Positions 1 through 5,441 of a stretch of DNA of 5,441 bases are shown one piece after another. The notes beneath the pieces are model-generated. The model was not told the origin of the DNA. It saw only the letters and a list, made by a program, of their open reading frames with translations, and did no database searches. Numbering within the stretch: the first letter of the stretch is position 1; every line of letters begins with the position of its first letter. The position numbers and the translations under genes were made by a program. This stretch comes from Verrucomicrobiota bacterium. Its GTDB lineage: Bacteria; Verrucomicrobiota; Verrucomicrobiia; Chthoniobacterales; UBA10450. Location: NCBI GenBank assembly GCA_003218785.1, contig QHOM01000157.1, positions 1 to 5,441 of the forward strand. The letters run 5' to 3'.

Positions 1-53
1 GTCATCGTGGGCGGCTCTGGTGAGAAGGGCGGCATTGGGAATCTAATAGGCGT

Positions 54-91
54 AAAAAACCGCAGCGTGTTTCAATCCGCAGTGCGGTTTT
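54..91 (-). terminator. Rho-independent terminator of the gdhA-epimerase operon
   Basis: A perfect 9-bp inverted repeat (AAAACCGCA at 56-64, TGCGGTTTT at 83-91) has an 18-nt loop. On the minus strand its 3' arm runs into six consecutive T (59-54). It lies 55-92 nt past the epimerase stop codon, where a terminator for the leftward operon is expected. Read rightward, the stem ends in TTTT, so it may also act weakly on the other strand. The long loop makes it less than ideal. Confidence 0.6.
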
Positions 92-145
92 CAATGTACG
101 CGTTCGGTACCTGCCGGCTTTCAGTTGTTGTGGCTAACGTGCACG

Positions 146-1004
146 CTAATCGGAAGAGGCAAGTTGCGGAATCATGCTAAAGGAGGCGCGCAGCTCCTCG
201 CCGGGTAAAATGGTTTGAATGCCTTTCGTGTCTTCAAATGCGCGCTGTTCGTGATGATCCGTCAGACCCCAGCAAGGTTCGACGCAGAGAAGTGGCCCGC
301 CAGCGAACCACAGAGTTAGATAGGGCACGCCGTTTAGATCTACAATTGCCCGGCATCCGCTTGGCGGGTCGACATAGCAAAATTCTAGCGCCTGCACATC
401 AACAAGCTCCAGGATGCAGGATCCTGGCAATTCATTTCTGGGAAACGGCATTTCCGCACCGGAAAAATCGAAGTCCCGCATTTCGCCAGAGAGATAATTG
501 CCGGTGCAAAACATATCGGCGATAACAACCTGACGGCATTTGCAAACGAAAGCCTTCGAACGAAGCCGCACCGAATCCCGGATGCAATGCAAGTGCGACA
601 TGCGAGGTCAGCGGATACTCGGTGGGCGAAGAATCCTTCGGTGTAATTCGATATTTCAATGAGGCGCTCTCGTCGACCGTCGATCCCGCAAAGTGCCACG
701 TTTTGGAGCGAAGAAAGCTGTGCGTGCCACCTTTGATTTCGCGACACCGGTACGATCTCTTACCATTTTTGAGCCGATGCAGATAATAACCCATGACAGG
801 GGCATGGTTTGCCCATTCTCGATATGGCGCGGACAAATCGTTGTCCCTGTAAGGAAAGCCAGCCCACTCGCCAGCTTCATTTACGCTTGCAAGACCGATT
901 AATTCCGTGCCCCAAGCGCGAGACGACAATGCGGGGGCATTCTGCTCATCGGTCAAAATGTCGAGCTGCCGACCCTGCCGGTTATCTTCGCGATGCGAAG
1001 CCAT
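146..1004 (-). pseudogene. Aldose 1-epimerase-like protein (galactose mutarotase family), disrupted
   Basis: Family members interconvert the alpha and beta anomers of aldoses in the cytoplasm, using a beta-sandwich fold. The first frame runs from ATG at 1002-1004 through about residue 164 (513). The second frame covers about 511-149 and stops at TAG 146-148. Family landmarks are shared between the frames. Frame one has YRDND, WANH, GYYLHR, GGTHSFLR (His95) and LHPGF (His141). Frame two has NYLSGE, PYLTLW, VEPCWGLTDHHEQRAFED and a final Pro-Gln-Leu. The two His and the Glu of VEP match the expected catalytic trio (inferred). Two lesions are visible. A +1-type shift near the T-run (complement of 508-511) separates the frames. 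In addition, the jump from YPLTSHVAL straight to LHPGF (584-596) skips the roughly 30-residue strand segment normally present. The joined length is about 285 residues, against 300-350 usual. It starts 9 nt after the gdhA stop with no clear ribosome site, suggesting translational coupling. Sequencing or assembly error is the main alternative to a pseudogene. Confidence 0.72.
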
Positions 1005-1007
1005 TAT

Positions 1008-1031
1008 CGCGGTTCATGGGAACAAACCGCG
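1008..1031 (-). repeat. 7-bp hairpin spanning the gdhA stop and the epimerase start region
   Basis: CGCGGTT (1008-1014) and AACCGCG (1025-1031) are perfect inverted copies around a 10-nt loop. In the leftward transcript the stem covers the last codons and stop of gdhA and ends 3 nt before the epimerase ATG. It could tie translation of the second gene to ribosomes arriving from the first. Part of it is coding sequence, so chance is quite possible. Confidence 0.25.
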
Positions 1032-2152
1032 CATCTGTTTGGCTTTGATGACGCGCTCGACGCCAATGGCCATGGCCGCGGTGCGATGCGAAATCTTGTG
1101 TTCCTTCGCTCGTCTGATTACTTGCGCAAACGAGTGCTCGAGAATGCGGAAGAGCTTGTCGGTCACTTCCGATTCGGTCCAAAGGAAGCTTTGCAAGCCT
1201 TGGATTCGGCAAGGATTCGACATTTGAGTTGGCCTGCATTCCTTCCGTGGATTACCCGATCAACCGCCGCCGGAACAAGCACATCGCACGGCAGGGTGAG
1301 GAATTCGTTTGGATTGACGTGATCGCCCTGGGCAAACGCCCGCAGGTTTCCTTTCTTAAGAACGTGCTGCTCGGCAGCTTTGACATCAATTCCTTTTGGA
1401 TTGTAGATCGTGGCCGTGTGATCGCCGATGCCCACAACTTTAACGCCGCTTTTGTATGCGAACGAAAGTGCCGTCACCGAGCCGACGTTGCCAAAACCTT
1501 GAACGATGGCCGTGCACTTTTCCGGATCGATCTTCAACATGTTCATCGCGCGCTCGACCAGGTAAACGACACCGCGTCCAGTCGCTTCGCGGCGGCCTTC
1601 AGTCCCGCCAATGGCGACGGGTTTGCCGGTAACGATCTCGTTCACGGCGTAGCCCATGTACACCGAGTAGGTATCCATGAACCAAGCCATGATCTGTTCG
1701 TTAGTGCCCATGTCCGGGCCCATGATGTCAGTGTGTGGACCCACGAACGGAATCATTTCCTGCATGTAACGGCGCGAGACGGCTTCGAGCTCCGTGTGCG
1801 ATAATCTCGTCGGATCGACAGCGACGCCACCCTTGGCGCCGCCATAGGGCAGGTTGGCCAGTGCGCATTTCCAGCTCATCCACATTGCCAGTGCGGCGGT
1901 TTCGCCCATCGATAACGAAAGGGCGAAACGCGTGCCACCCTTGGTCGGGCCGAGCGCGATGTGATGCTGGACGCGATACCCCTGGAATGCCTTCGTGCTG
2001 CCGTCGTCCATGTGCACTGGGAGAGTGACCGCAACGGCGCGTTTGGGATACGTTGCCCATTCGCGATCGTTCGGGTCGATATTCAAGTAATCGGCAATGA
2101 CCTGGAACTGGTCGCAGGCCATCTTGAAAATTTCGTCGTCGTAAATCGTCAT
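1014..2152 (-). pseudogene. gdhA: Glu/Leu/Phe/Val dehydrogenase (glutamate dehydrogenase), internal out-of-frame deletion
   Basis: This enzyme family reversibly deaminates glutamate to 2-oxoglutarate and ammonia with NAD(P), as a cytoplasmic hexamer. Residues 1-316 read normally from ATG at 2150-2152. They include GPTKGGTR with substrate-binding Lys71, SWKCAL with Lys95, PYGGAKGG with catalytic Lys107, GPDMGTNE with catalytic Asp147, the Rossmann motif GFGNVG (219-224) and CDVLVPAA (289-296). After ILAE at 1205 the frame runs through 13 unrelated residues to a stop at 1163-1165. The true C-terminus, 62 residues from QGLQSFLWTE to MRGLFP, is in the next frame at 1202-1014. The stretch normally between them, about 40 residues with GANGPTTPEA and NAGGVTVSYFEW, is absent. 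That stretch contains glutamate-contacting residues. Intact length would be near 418. As written, the product should be inactive. A weak ribosome site (GGGG, 2160-2163) precedes the start. An assembly error is the alternative explanation. Confidence 0.88.
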
Positions 2153-2281
2153 GGAAACGCCCCAATCGAGCGCAAGTACAGGCTTGCTATTTGCGCTCGG
2201 CGGATAGAGCCGTCAAATCGAAACCATTGCGCAAGATCGACAATCACATTCGGAATCCTTAGCGTCTCTTTTCATAAATCA
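2153..2281. promoter_or_regulatory. Divergent intergenic region between gdhA and the PLP enzyme gene
   Basis: This 129-bp gap must hold the promoters of both outward-facing genes. On the minus strand TTGACG (complement of 2211-2216) is a possible -35 for gdhA. The hexamer 17 nt further on is a poor -10, so the call is weak. I find no convincing promoter or Shine-Dalgarno sequence for the rightward gene. The last bases before its ATG are AT-rich. Confidence 0.35.
2167..2199 (-). promoter_or_regulatory. 9-bp inverted repeat in the gdhA leader, possible operator or leader hairpin
   Basis: CGAGCGCAA (2167-2175) and TTGCGCTCG (2191-2199) are perfect inverted copies separated by 15 nt. The element ends 14 nt before the gdhA ATG. 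It overlaps the place where a -10/+1 would fall if the TTGACG at 2211-2216 is the -35. A smaller alternative stem (CAAG 2173-2176 with CTTG 2183-2186) uses one of the same arms. It could be a repressor or activator site or an mRNA hairpin. The sequence alone does not decide. Confidence 0.4.
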
Positions 2282-3403
2282 ATGAAAATGAAAATTGAAA
2301 CGCTAGCAGTCCACGCAGGACACACTATTGATCCCACGACAGGAGCGGTTGCAACGCCGATCCATCTTTCCACGACCTTCGAGCGCGACGTCGAAGGCAA
2401 TTATTCACGCGGATTCATGTACACGCGCAACAACAATCCGAACCGCGAGGCACTGGAGCGCGGAGTCAGCATGCTCGAAGGCGGCGAGACCGCGGCTGCT
2501 TTTGGCAGCGGCACGGCTGCAGCGATGGCTTTGTTTCAAGCGCTCGCGCCGGGAGATCATGTTCTGGCTCACGTTGACGCTTATTACGGTACAACGCGAT
2601 TACTTCGCGAAATTTTCCTGCGCTGGGGACTCGAGGCTGACTTCATCGACATGGGCAATCTGGATGCCGTAAAGAAAGCGTTGCGACCGCAAACAAAGCT
2701 GGCCTGGAGCGAGACACCTTCGAACCCATTGCTGAAGATCGTCGATATTGCGGCAATCGTCGAAGTTGCTCACGGCGTGGGCGCGCTCTGCGTTTGCGAT
2801 AACACATGGGCGCCGGTGCTGCAGCGACCGTTCGAACTGGGGGCTGACTTAATTCTTCATTCAACCACCAAATATTTCGGCGGCCACTGCGATGTAGCCG
2901 GCGGAATCGTCGTCGCAAAGAAGGACAGCGAATTTTTTCAGCGCATTCGCGCGATCCAATATTCGGGTGGGGCTGTCCCCTCGCCTTTCGATTGCTGGCT
3001 GGTCTTGCGTGGAATGCGCACCCTCCCCTGGCGGATGCGCGCGCATTCGGAAAATGCAATGAAAGTTGCAAATTTTCTCGCGCAACATCAAAAAGTGAAC
3101 GACGTGCATTATCCGGGGTTGTCTTCTAATCCCGGACATGAAATCGCCGCGCACCAGATGTCGATGTTCGGCGGAATGCTATCGTTTGAAGTACGGGATG
3201 GGCGCGACGCAGCGATGTCGGTCGCGGCGAAAACAAAAATCTTTACGCGTGCGACCAGCCTCGGCGGCGTGGAAAGCTTGATCGAGCATCGAGCATCGAT
3301 TGAGGGAGCAGGAACAACTTCACCCGAAGGCCTCTTGCGATTGTCGATCGGCCTCGAAAACGCGGACGACTTGATCGAGGATCTCGATCAAGCGCTAAGG
3401 TAG
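2282..3403 (+). CDS. PLP-dependent trans-sulfuration enzyme (cystathionine gamma-synthase/gamma-lyase family)
   Basis: This is a 373-residue Cys/Met metabolism PLP enzyme, complete and of normal length. It acts in the cytoplasm as a tetramer on sulfur amino acids. The N-terminus reads KIETLAVHAG. MYTRNNNP (46-53) carries the Tyr47/Arg49 pair that binds the cofactor phosphate of the neighbouring subunit. GSGTAA (75-80) is the phosphate cup, Tyr101 the ring-stacking residue, and Asp173 in CDNTW pairs with the pyridine nitrogen. Lys197 in HSTTKYFGGH is the Schiff-base lysine. SLGGVESLIEH (326-336) and Arg353 in GLLRLSIG bind substrate. These roles are assigned by family homology. The same fold serves gamma-synthase (metB), gamma-lyase, O-acylhomoserine sulfhydrylase and methionine gamma-lyase, and I cannot choose between them. 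The ATG at 2288 is an equally good start. The frame stays open further left, antisense to gdhA, but that part is not protein-like. The stop codon TAG is part of the adjoining REP-like repeat. Confidence 0.93.
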   Translation: MKMKIETLAVHAGHTIDPTTGAVATPIHLSTTFERDVEGNYSRGFMYTRNNNPNREALERGVSMLEGGETAAAFGSGTAAAMALFQALAPGDHVLAHVDAYYGTTRLLREIFLRWGLEADFIDMGNLDAVKKALRPQTKLAWSETPSNPLLKIVDIAAIVEVAHGVGALCVCDNTWAPVLQRPFELGADLILHSTTKYFGGHCDVAGGIVVAKKDSEFFQRIRAIQYSGGAVPSPFDCWLVLRGMRTLPWRMRAHSENAMKVANFLAQHQKVNDVHYPGLSSNPGHEIAAHQMSMFGGMLSFEVRDGRDAAMSVAAKTKIFTRATSLGGVESLIEHRASIEGAGTTSPEGLLRLSIGLENADDLIEDLDQALR

Positions 3404-3480
3404 GGGCGATTGACCTCAATCGCCGGTCGCGCGCGTCCATGTCCGGGGCGGGCGGTTCGGGTGAACCGCCCCTACCTCAG
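3395..3480. repeat. Tail-to-tail pair of REP-like GTAG hairpins between convergent genes
   Basis: The outer ends are inverted copies: CTAAGGTAGGGGCG (3395-3408) matches the complement of 3467-3480 at 13 of 14 positions. Inside are two hairpins with different stems. The rightward one has GTAG at 3400-3403 and stem GGCGATTG/CAATCGCC (3405-3412, 3417-3424, loop ACCT). The leftward one has GTAG on the minus strand at 3475-3472 and stem 3471-3463/3458-3450 (9 bp, 4-nt loop). A GC-rich linker lies between. A GTAG foot beside a short hairpin is the known layout of REP elements moved by REP-associated tyrosine transposases. No such transposase is in the window. The TAG of each foot is the stop codon of the adjoining gene. 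The pair may also help end transcription from both sides, although no T-run follows. Confidence 0.75.
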
Positions 3481-5064
3481 TCTTCGTCGAAGAAGATCGA
3501 CGATGTCCTGCACTTCGCTCACGCGCAGCACAAAAATGCCACCAAAAAATACCATCGCACCAAACGCAATCGCAACCAGCAACTCGCATAACTTTGGGAA
3601 AAAGCGCAGGCCCGCCCACGCATCAAGCCACCAGTAATTTGCCGCCCAGCAGACCAACACCAGCAGTGCGCCAGCGAGACATATTTTTCCAAGGCCGATT
3701 AGCATCTGGCGCGTTTCCAGCCTGCTTACATGGCGTCGCATCAAAGCGTAAAGCAACAGGAAGTTGATTGTCGCAACGAGGCTAGTCGAAAACGCAAGGC
3801 CGCGATGCCCCCACCCAAGGCGAAATGTAAAAAGCCAGTTCAGAAAAAGATTTGCACCGATCGCGAGAAAACTCACCAGCATCGGTGTGTTGCGTTGACC
3901 GATCGCGTAAAACGCGGGCGTTAACACCTTCAATACTGCGTAGGAAACGAGCCCGACCGCGTAAAATTGCAATGCGCCGGCAGTCTCGCGCGTCATTTCG
4001 GCATTAAACCGCCCGTGCTGATAGATCACGCTGATGATGGGCGACGCAAGCATCGCGAGCCCGATCGCCGACGGAATAGTGAGCAAAAATGCGAGCCGTA
4101 TTCCCCGAGCGAGAATCGCGCGGAACTCGTCCATGTTTCCAACTGCCGCGCTTTTCGATACCAACGGAAGGGTAACGGTGCCAATCGCGACCCCGAAAAT
4201 TCCCAATGGCAACTGCATTAGTCGAAATGCAATGTTCAACCAACTGACCGGGCCGTTGCCAAGGCTCGCCGCAAATCCGCTGTTGATGAGCACGTTTACT
4301 TGTACAGCGCTGGCGGCAATCACGGCAGGTCCCATCAACGTAAGCACCGTGCGCACGCCTTCGTCGCGCCAGTGAAAATCGGCGCGATACTTGTAGCCAA
4401 CGCCCCGCAAGGAAGGGAATTGCCCCGTTAATTGCCACGCGCCCCCGATGAGCGTCCCAATTGCCAGGCCCACGAGCGAACGCGCCCCGAAATGCGGATC
4501 GAGCCACCAGCCGATTGCCACGCCGCCAATAATCGAACCGAGATTAAAATAACTCGACGCCATGGCCGGCGGCCCAAAAACGTGTTTCGCATTGAGTATT
4601 CCCATCACGAGCGCTGCAAGCGACACGAGCAGCATGAAAGGCCACATGATTCGTGTGAGCAAAATCGTCAGTGCCGTTTTATCCGGCGACCAACTCCCCC
4701 ATGTCAAAAGATCGACAAGCTGCGGCGCGAATACGATGCCGAGCAACGTCACTGCGCTCATGAAAACGGCCGTCAGCGTCGCAACTTTGTTCGCCAGTCG
4801 CCACGCCGATTGATCGCCATCAACTGCAATCTTTTTTGAAAACGTCGTGATGAAGGCCGTTGAAAGCGCGCCCTCAGCAAACAAGTCACGGAGCAAATTC
4901 GGGAGGCGAAATGCCATTAAGAACGCGTCGAGATTTCTTCCCGCGCCAAACAGACCTGCAAACACCGTTTCGCGAATTAAACCGAGCACGCGACTGCACA
5001 GAATCGCTATGCCGACGATTCCCGTCGCGCGCGTGCTCACCCGCCGATCTTCTGCCGCAGCCAT
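3472..5064 (-). CDS. murJ: MurJ (MviN) lipid II flippase
   Basis: This is a 530-residue integral membrane protein of the MOP superfamily that moves lipid II across the cytoplasmic membrane for peptidoglycan synthesis. The chain is rich in hydrophobic segments from about residue 15 to 512, consistent with the 14 helices of the family, and its length is typical. Near the N-terminus SRVLGLIRE (24-32) gives Arg25 and Arg31. DAFLMAFRLPNLLRDLFAEGA (46-66) gives Asp46 and Arg59. These match E. coli Arg18, Arg24, Asp39 and Arg52 in the central cavity. Arg281 in FRLMQLPLG matches Arg270, while the residue before it is Phe280 instead of the E. coli Asp269. VSKSA (302-306) and YAIGQRNTP (386-394) are further family signatures. 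ATG at 5062-5064 is the only plausible start: the frame is open upstream to 5188 but has no ATG, GTG or TTG. No Shine-Dalgarno site is seen. The gene stands alone and ends inside a REP-like repeat, which provides its TAG stop. Confidence 0.96.
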   Translation of the reverse strand: MAAAEDRRVSTRATGIVGIAILCSRVLGLIRETVFAGLFGAGRNLDAFLMAFRLPNLLRDLFAEGALSTAFITTFSKKIAVDGDQSAWRLANKVATLTAVFMSAVTLLGIVFAPQLVDLLTWGSWSPDKTALTILLTRIMWPFMLLVSLAALVMGILNAKHVFGPPAMASSYFNLGSIIGGVAIGWWLDPHFGARSLVGLAIGTLIGGAWQLTGQFPSLRGVGYKYRADFHWRDEGVRTVLTLMGPAVIAASAVQVNVLINSGFAASLGNGPVSWLNIAFRLMQLPLGIFGVAIGTVTLPLVSKSAAVGNMDEFRAILARGIRLAFLLTIPSAIGLAMLASPIISVIYQHGRFNAEMTRETAGALQFYAVGLVSYAVLKVLTPAFYAIGQRNTPMLVSFLAIGANLFLNWLFTFRLGWGHRGLAFSTSLVATINFLLLYALMRRHVSRLETRQMLIGLGKICLAGALLVLVCWAANYWWLDAWAGLRFFPKLCELLVAIAFGAMVFFGGIFVLRVSEVQDIVDLLRRRLR

Positions 5065-5149
5065 CGGCGAACAAAGAACAGCGTCACCCCGATTTACGAA
5101 AGAAAAAACTTCTCGGGCGACGTATCCAACACCGCGGATGACGCGGCTG

Positions 5150-5188
5150 ACGCCGATTTTGTAGGGCGTTTTTGTAAAACGCCGATTT
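5150..5188 (+). repeat. REP-like GTAG hairpin inside a 10-bp direct repeat
   Basis: GTAG (5161-5164) is followed directly by an 8-bp perfect stem, GGCGTTTT (5165-5172) and AAAACGCC (5176-5183), with loop TGT. The same layout occurs at the 3395-3480 pair, but the stem sequence differs. ACGCCGATTT occurs at 5150-5159 and again at 5179-5188. The second copy overlaps the 3' stem arm. Confidence 0.6.
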
Positions 5189-5296
5189 CAAACAGGTCGG
5201 CGTCTGATACAAAGCTCCGAGCGGGGACGTGGGAGATTAGACGGGCAAGGATGCCGACGGACGGCGCCAAGCGAACTGGGAAGCGAGCGAATCAAG

Positions 5297-5309
5297 CGCC
5301 TCTACAACA
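5297..5309 (-). repeat. Direct-repeat copy 1 with GTAG foot
   Basis: CGCCTCTACAACA here recurs exactly at 5377-5389, 80 bases further on. Read on the minus strand it is TGTTGTAGAGGCG, the same TTGTAG(A/G)GGCG head seen beside the hairpins. The sequence after this head (minus strand, below 5297) forms only an imperfect stem, so this copy looks decayed or partial. Confidence 0.5.
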
Positions 5310-5329
5310 AAATCGCATTTGGTGTTGCG

Positions 5330-5347
5330 GCGCGTGTCCTCACGCGC
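5330..5347. repeat. 7-bp perfect hairpin, loop TCCT
   Basis: GCGCGTG (5330-5336) pairs with CACGCGC (5341-5347) around TCCT. No GTAG foot is directly attached. Its stem length and 4-nt loop match the other hairpins in this region, so it is probably a member or remnant of the same family. Confidence 0.5.
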
Positions 5348-5362
5348 AATCTAAAAACCTCT

Positions 5363-5389
5363 GCGGCTGAGACAGCCGCCTCTACAACA
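5363..5389 (-). repeat. REP-like GTAG hairpin, minus orientation, with direct-repeat copy 2
   Basis: On the minus strand, GTAG (5385-5382) is followed after AG by a perfect 7-bp stem, GCGGCTG (5379-5373) and CAGCCGC (5369-5363), with loop TCT. The 13-nt repeat CGCCTCTACAACA at 5377-5389 overlaps the foot and the first stem arm. Confidence 0.6.
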
Positions 5390-5430
5390 TCATGCGTTTC
5401 GATTCGTGTGCATTCGTAGGTAGAAGATTC

Positions 5431-5441
5431 TTGTAGCGGCA
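5431..5441 (+). repeat. Start of another GTAG repeat, cut by the window edge
   Basis: TTGTAGCGGCA at the right edge has the TTGTAG head followed by a GC-rich start, like the 5' arm of the nearby hairpins. Whether a stem follows cannot be seen. Confidence 0.35.

Larger units (their letters stand above)
5065..5441. other. Gene-free region upstream of murJ, rich in short hairpin repeats
   Basis: These 377 bases contain no believable coding sequence on either strand. The first 95 bases must hold the murJ leader and probably its promoter, but I cannot place a convincing -35/-10 pair. The rest holds at least three perfect hairpins, two copies of a 13-nt repeat and several GTAG motifs, listed separately. 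The segment 5190-5290 shows nothing I recognise. Confidence 0.6.

Noticed and set aside
1..53. Possible ends of a flanking gene: a plus-strand frame stopping at TAA 44-46, and a minus-strand ATG at 33-35
   Set aside because: Too short to recognise. The plus-strand stop just before a terminator is suggestive but cannot be supported from about 14 codons.
1229..1804. Open frame of 191 codons on the plus strand
   Set aside because: It lies entirely antisense to the well-conserved gdhA coding sequence and shows no family motif. It is a shadow of that gene's codon use.
1961..2281. 107-codon upstream extension of the PLP enzyme frame
   Set aside because: It runs antisense through the start of gdhA and the intergenic region. 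Homology begins at the KIETLAVHAG segment, so ATG 2282 (or 2288) is preferred.
3395..3480. Interpretation of the convergent hairpins as an ordinary rho-independent bidirectional terminator only
   Set aside because: Neither hairpin is followed by a T-run, and the GTAG feet with two different stems fit a REP-type pair better. A secondary role in termination remains possible.
4432..4839. Open frame of 135 codons on the plus strand opposite murJ
   Set aside because: It is antisense to conserved membrane segments of murJ. The Arg/His-rich composition is typical of a shadow frame.
5251..5370. 39-codon plus-strand frame starting at ATG 5251
   Set aside because: It reads through the hairpin repeats, has no ribosome site and has a composition dictated by the repeats.
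5160..5441. CRISPR array
   Set aside because: The repeats are too short (13 nt), only two are exact, they contain hairpins of differing sequence, and there are no regular spacers or cas genes.

Overview
The window looks like a piece of a moderately GC-rich bacterial chromosome. I tentatively place it in a soil Verrucomicrobiota lineage. This rests on the overall flavour of the glutamate dehydrogenase, epimerase and MurJ proteins, on weak Shine-Dalgarno sites, and on intergenic hairpins with a GTAG foot. No rRNA, tRNA, CRISPR array, transposase or phage gene is visible.

Layout, left to right. A short stretch of unassigned sequence carries a rho-independent terminator (54-91). It closes a leftward operon of two broken genes. 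The upstream gene is a hexameric-type Glu/Leu/Phe/Val dehydrogenase (gdhA-like, 1014-2152), and nine bases after it comes an aldose 1-epimerase-like protein (146-1004). The dehydrogenase lacks about 40 residues at one clean out-of-frame junction (1204/1205). The epimerase lacks about 30 residues near 584-596 and also has a frameshift near 508-514. A 129-bp divergent intergenic region (2153-2281) with a 9-bp inverted repeat separates gdhA from an intact rightward PLP enzyme of the cystathionine gamma-synthase/lyase family (2282-3403). A complete murJ (lipid II flippase, 3472-5064, minus) converges on it. The last 377 bases, upstream of murJ, hold no gene but several short hairpin repeats.

The most striking structure is a family of REP-like elements: a GTAG tetranucleotide followed by a 7-9 bp hairpin whose stem sequence differs from copy to copy. 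A tail-to-tail pair fills the gap between the PLP enzyme and murJ. The TAG inside each GTAG foot is the stop codon of the adjacent gene, so both proteins end Leu-Arg-stop at equivalent positions of the element. Further copies lie between 5160 and the window end.

The genes are housekeeping metabolism (glutamate/2-oxoglutarate, sugar anomers, sulfur amino acids) and peptidoglycan assembly. They do not form one pathway. I see no new defence or biosynthetic system. The points worth following are the repeat family and the clustered gene lesions, which could be real decay or assembly error.
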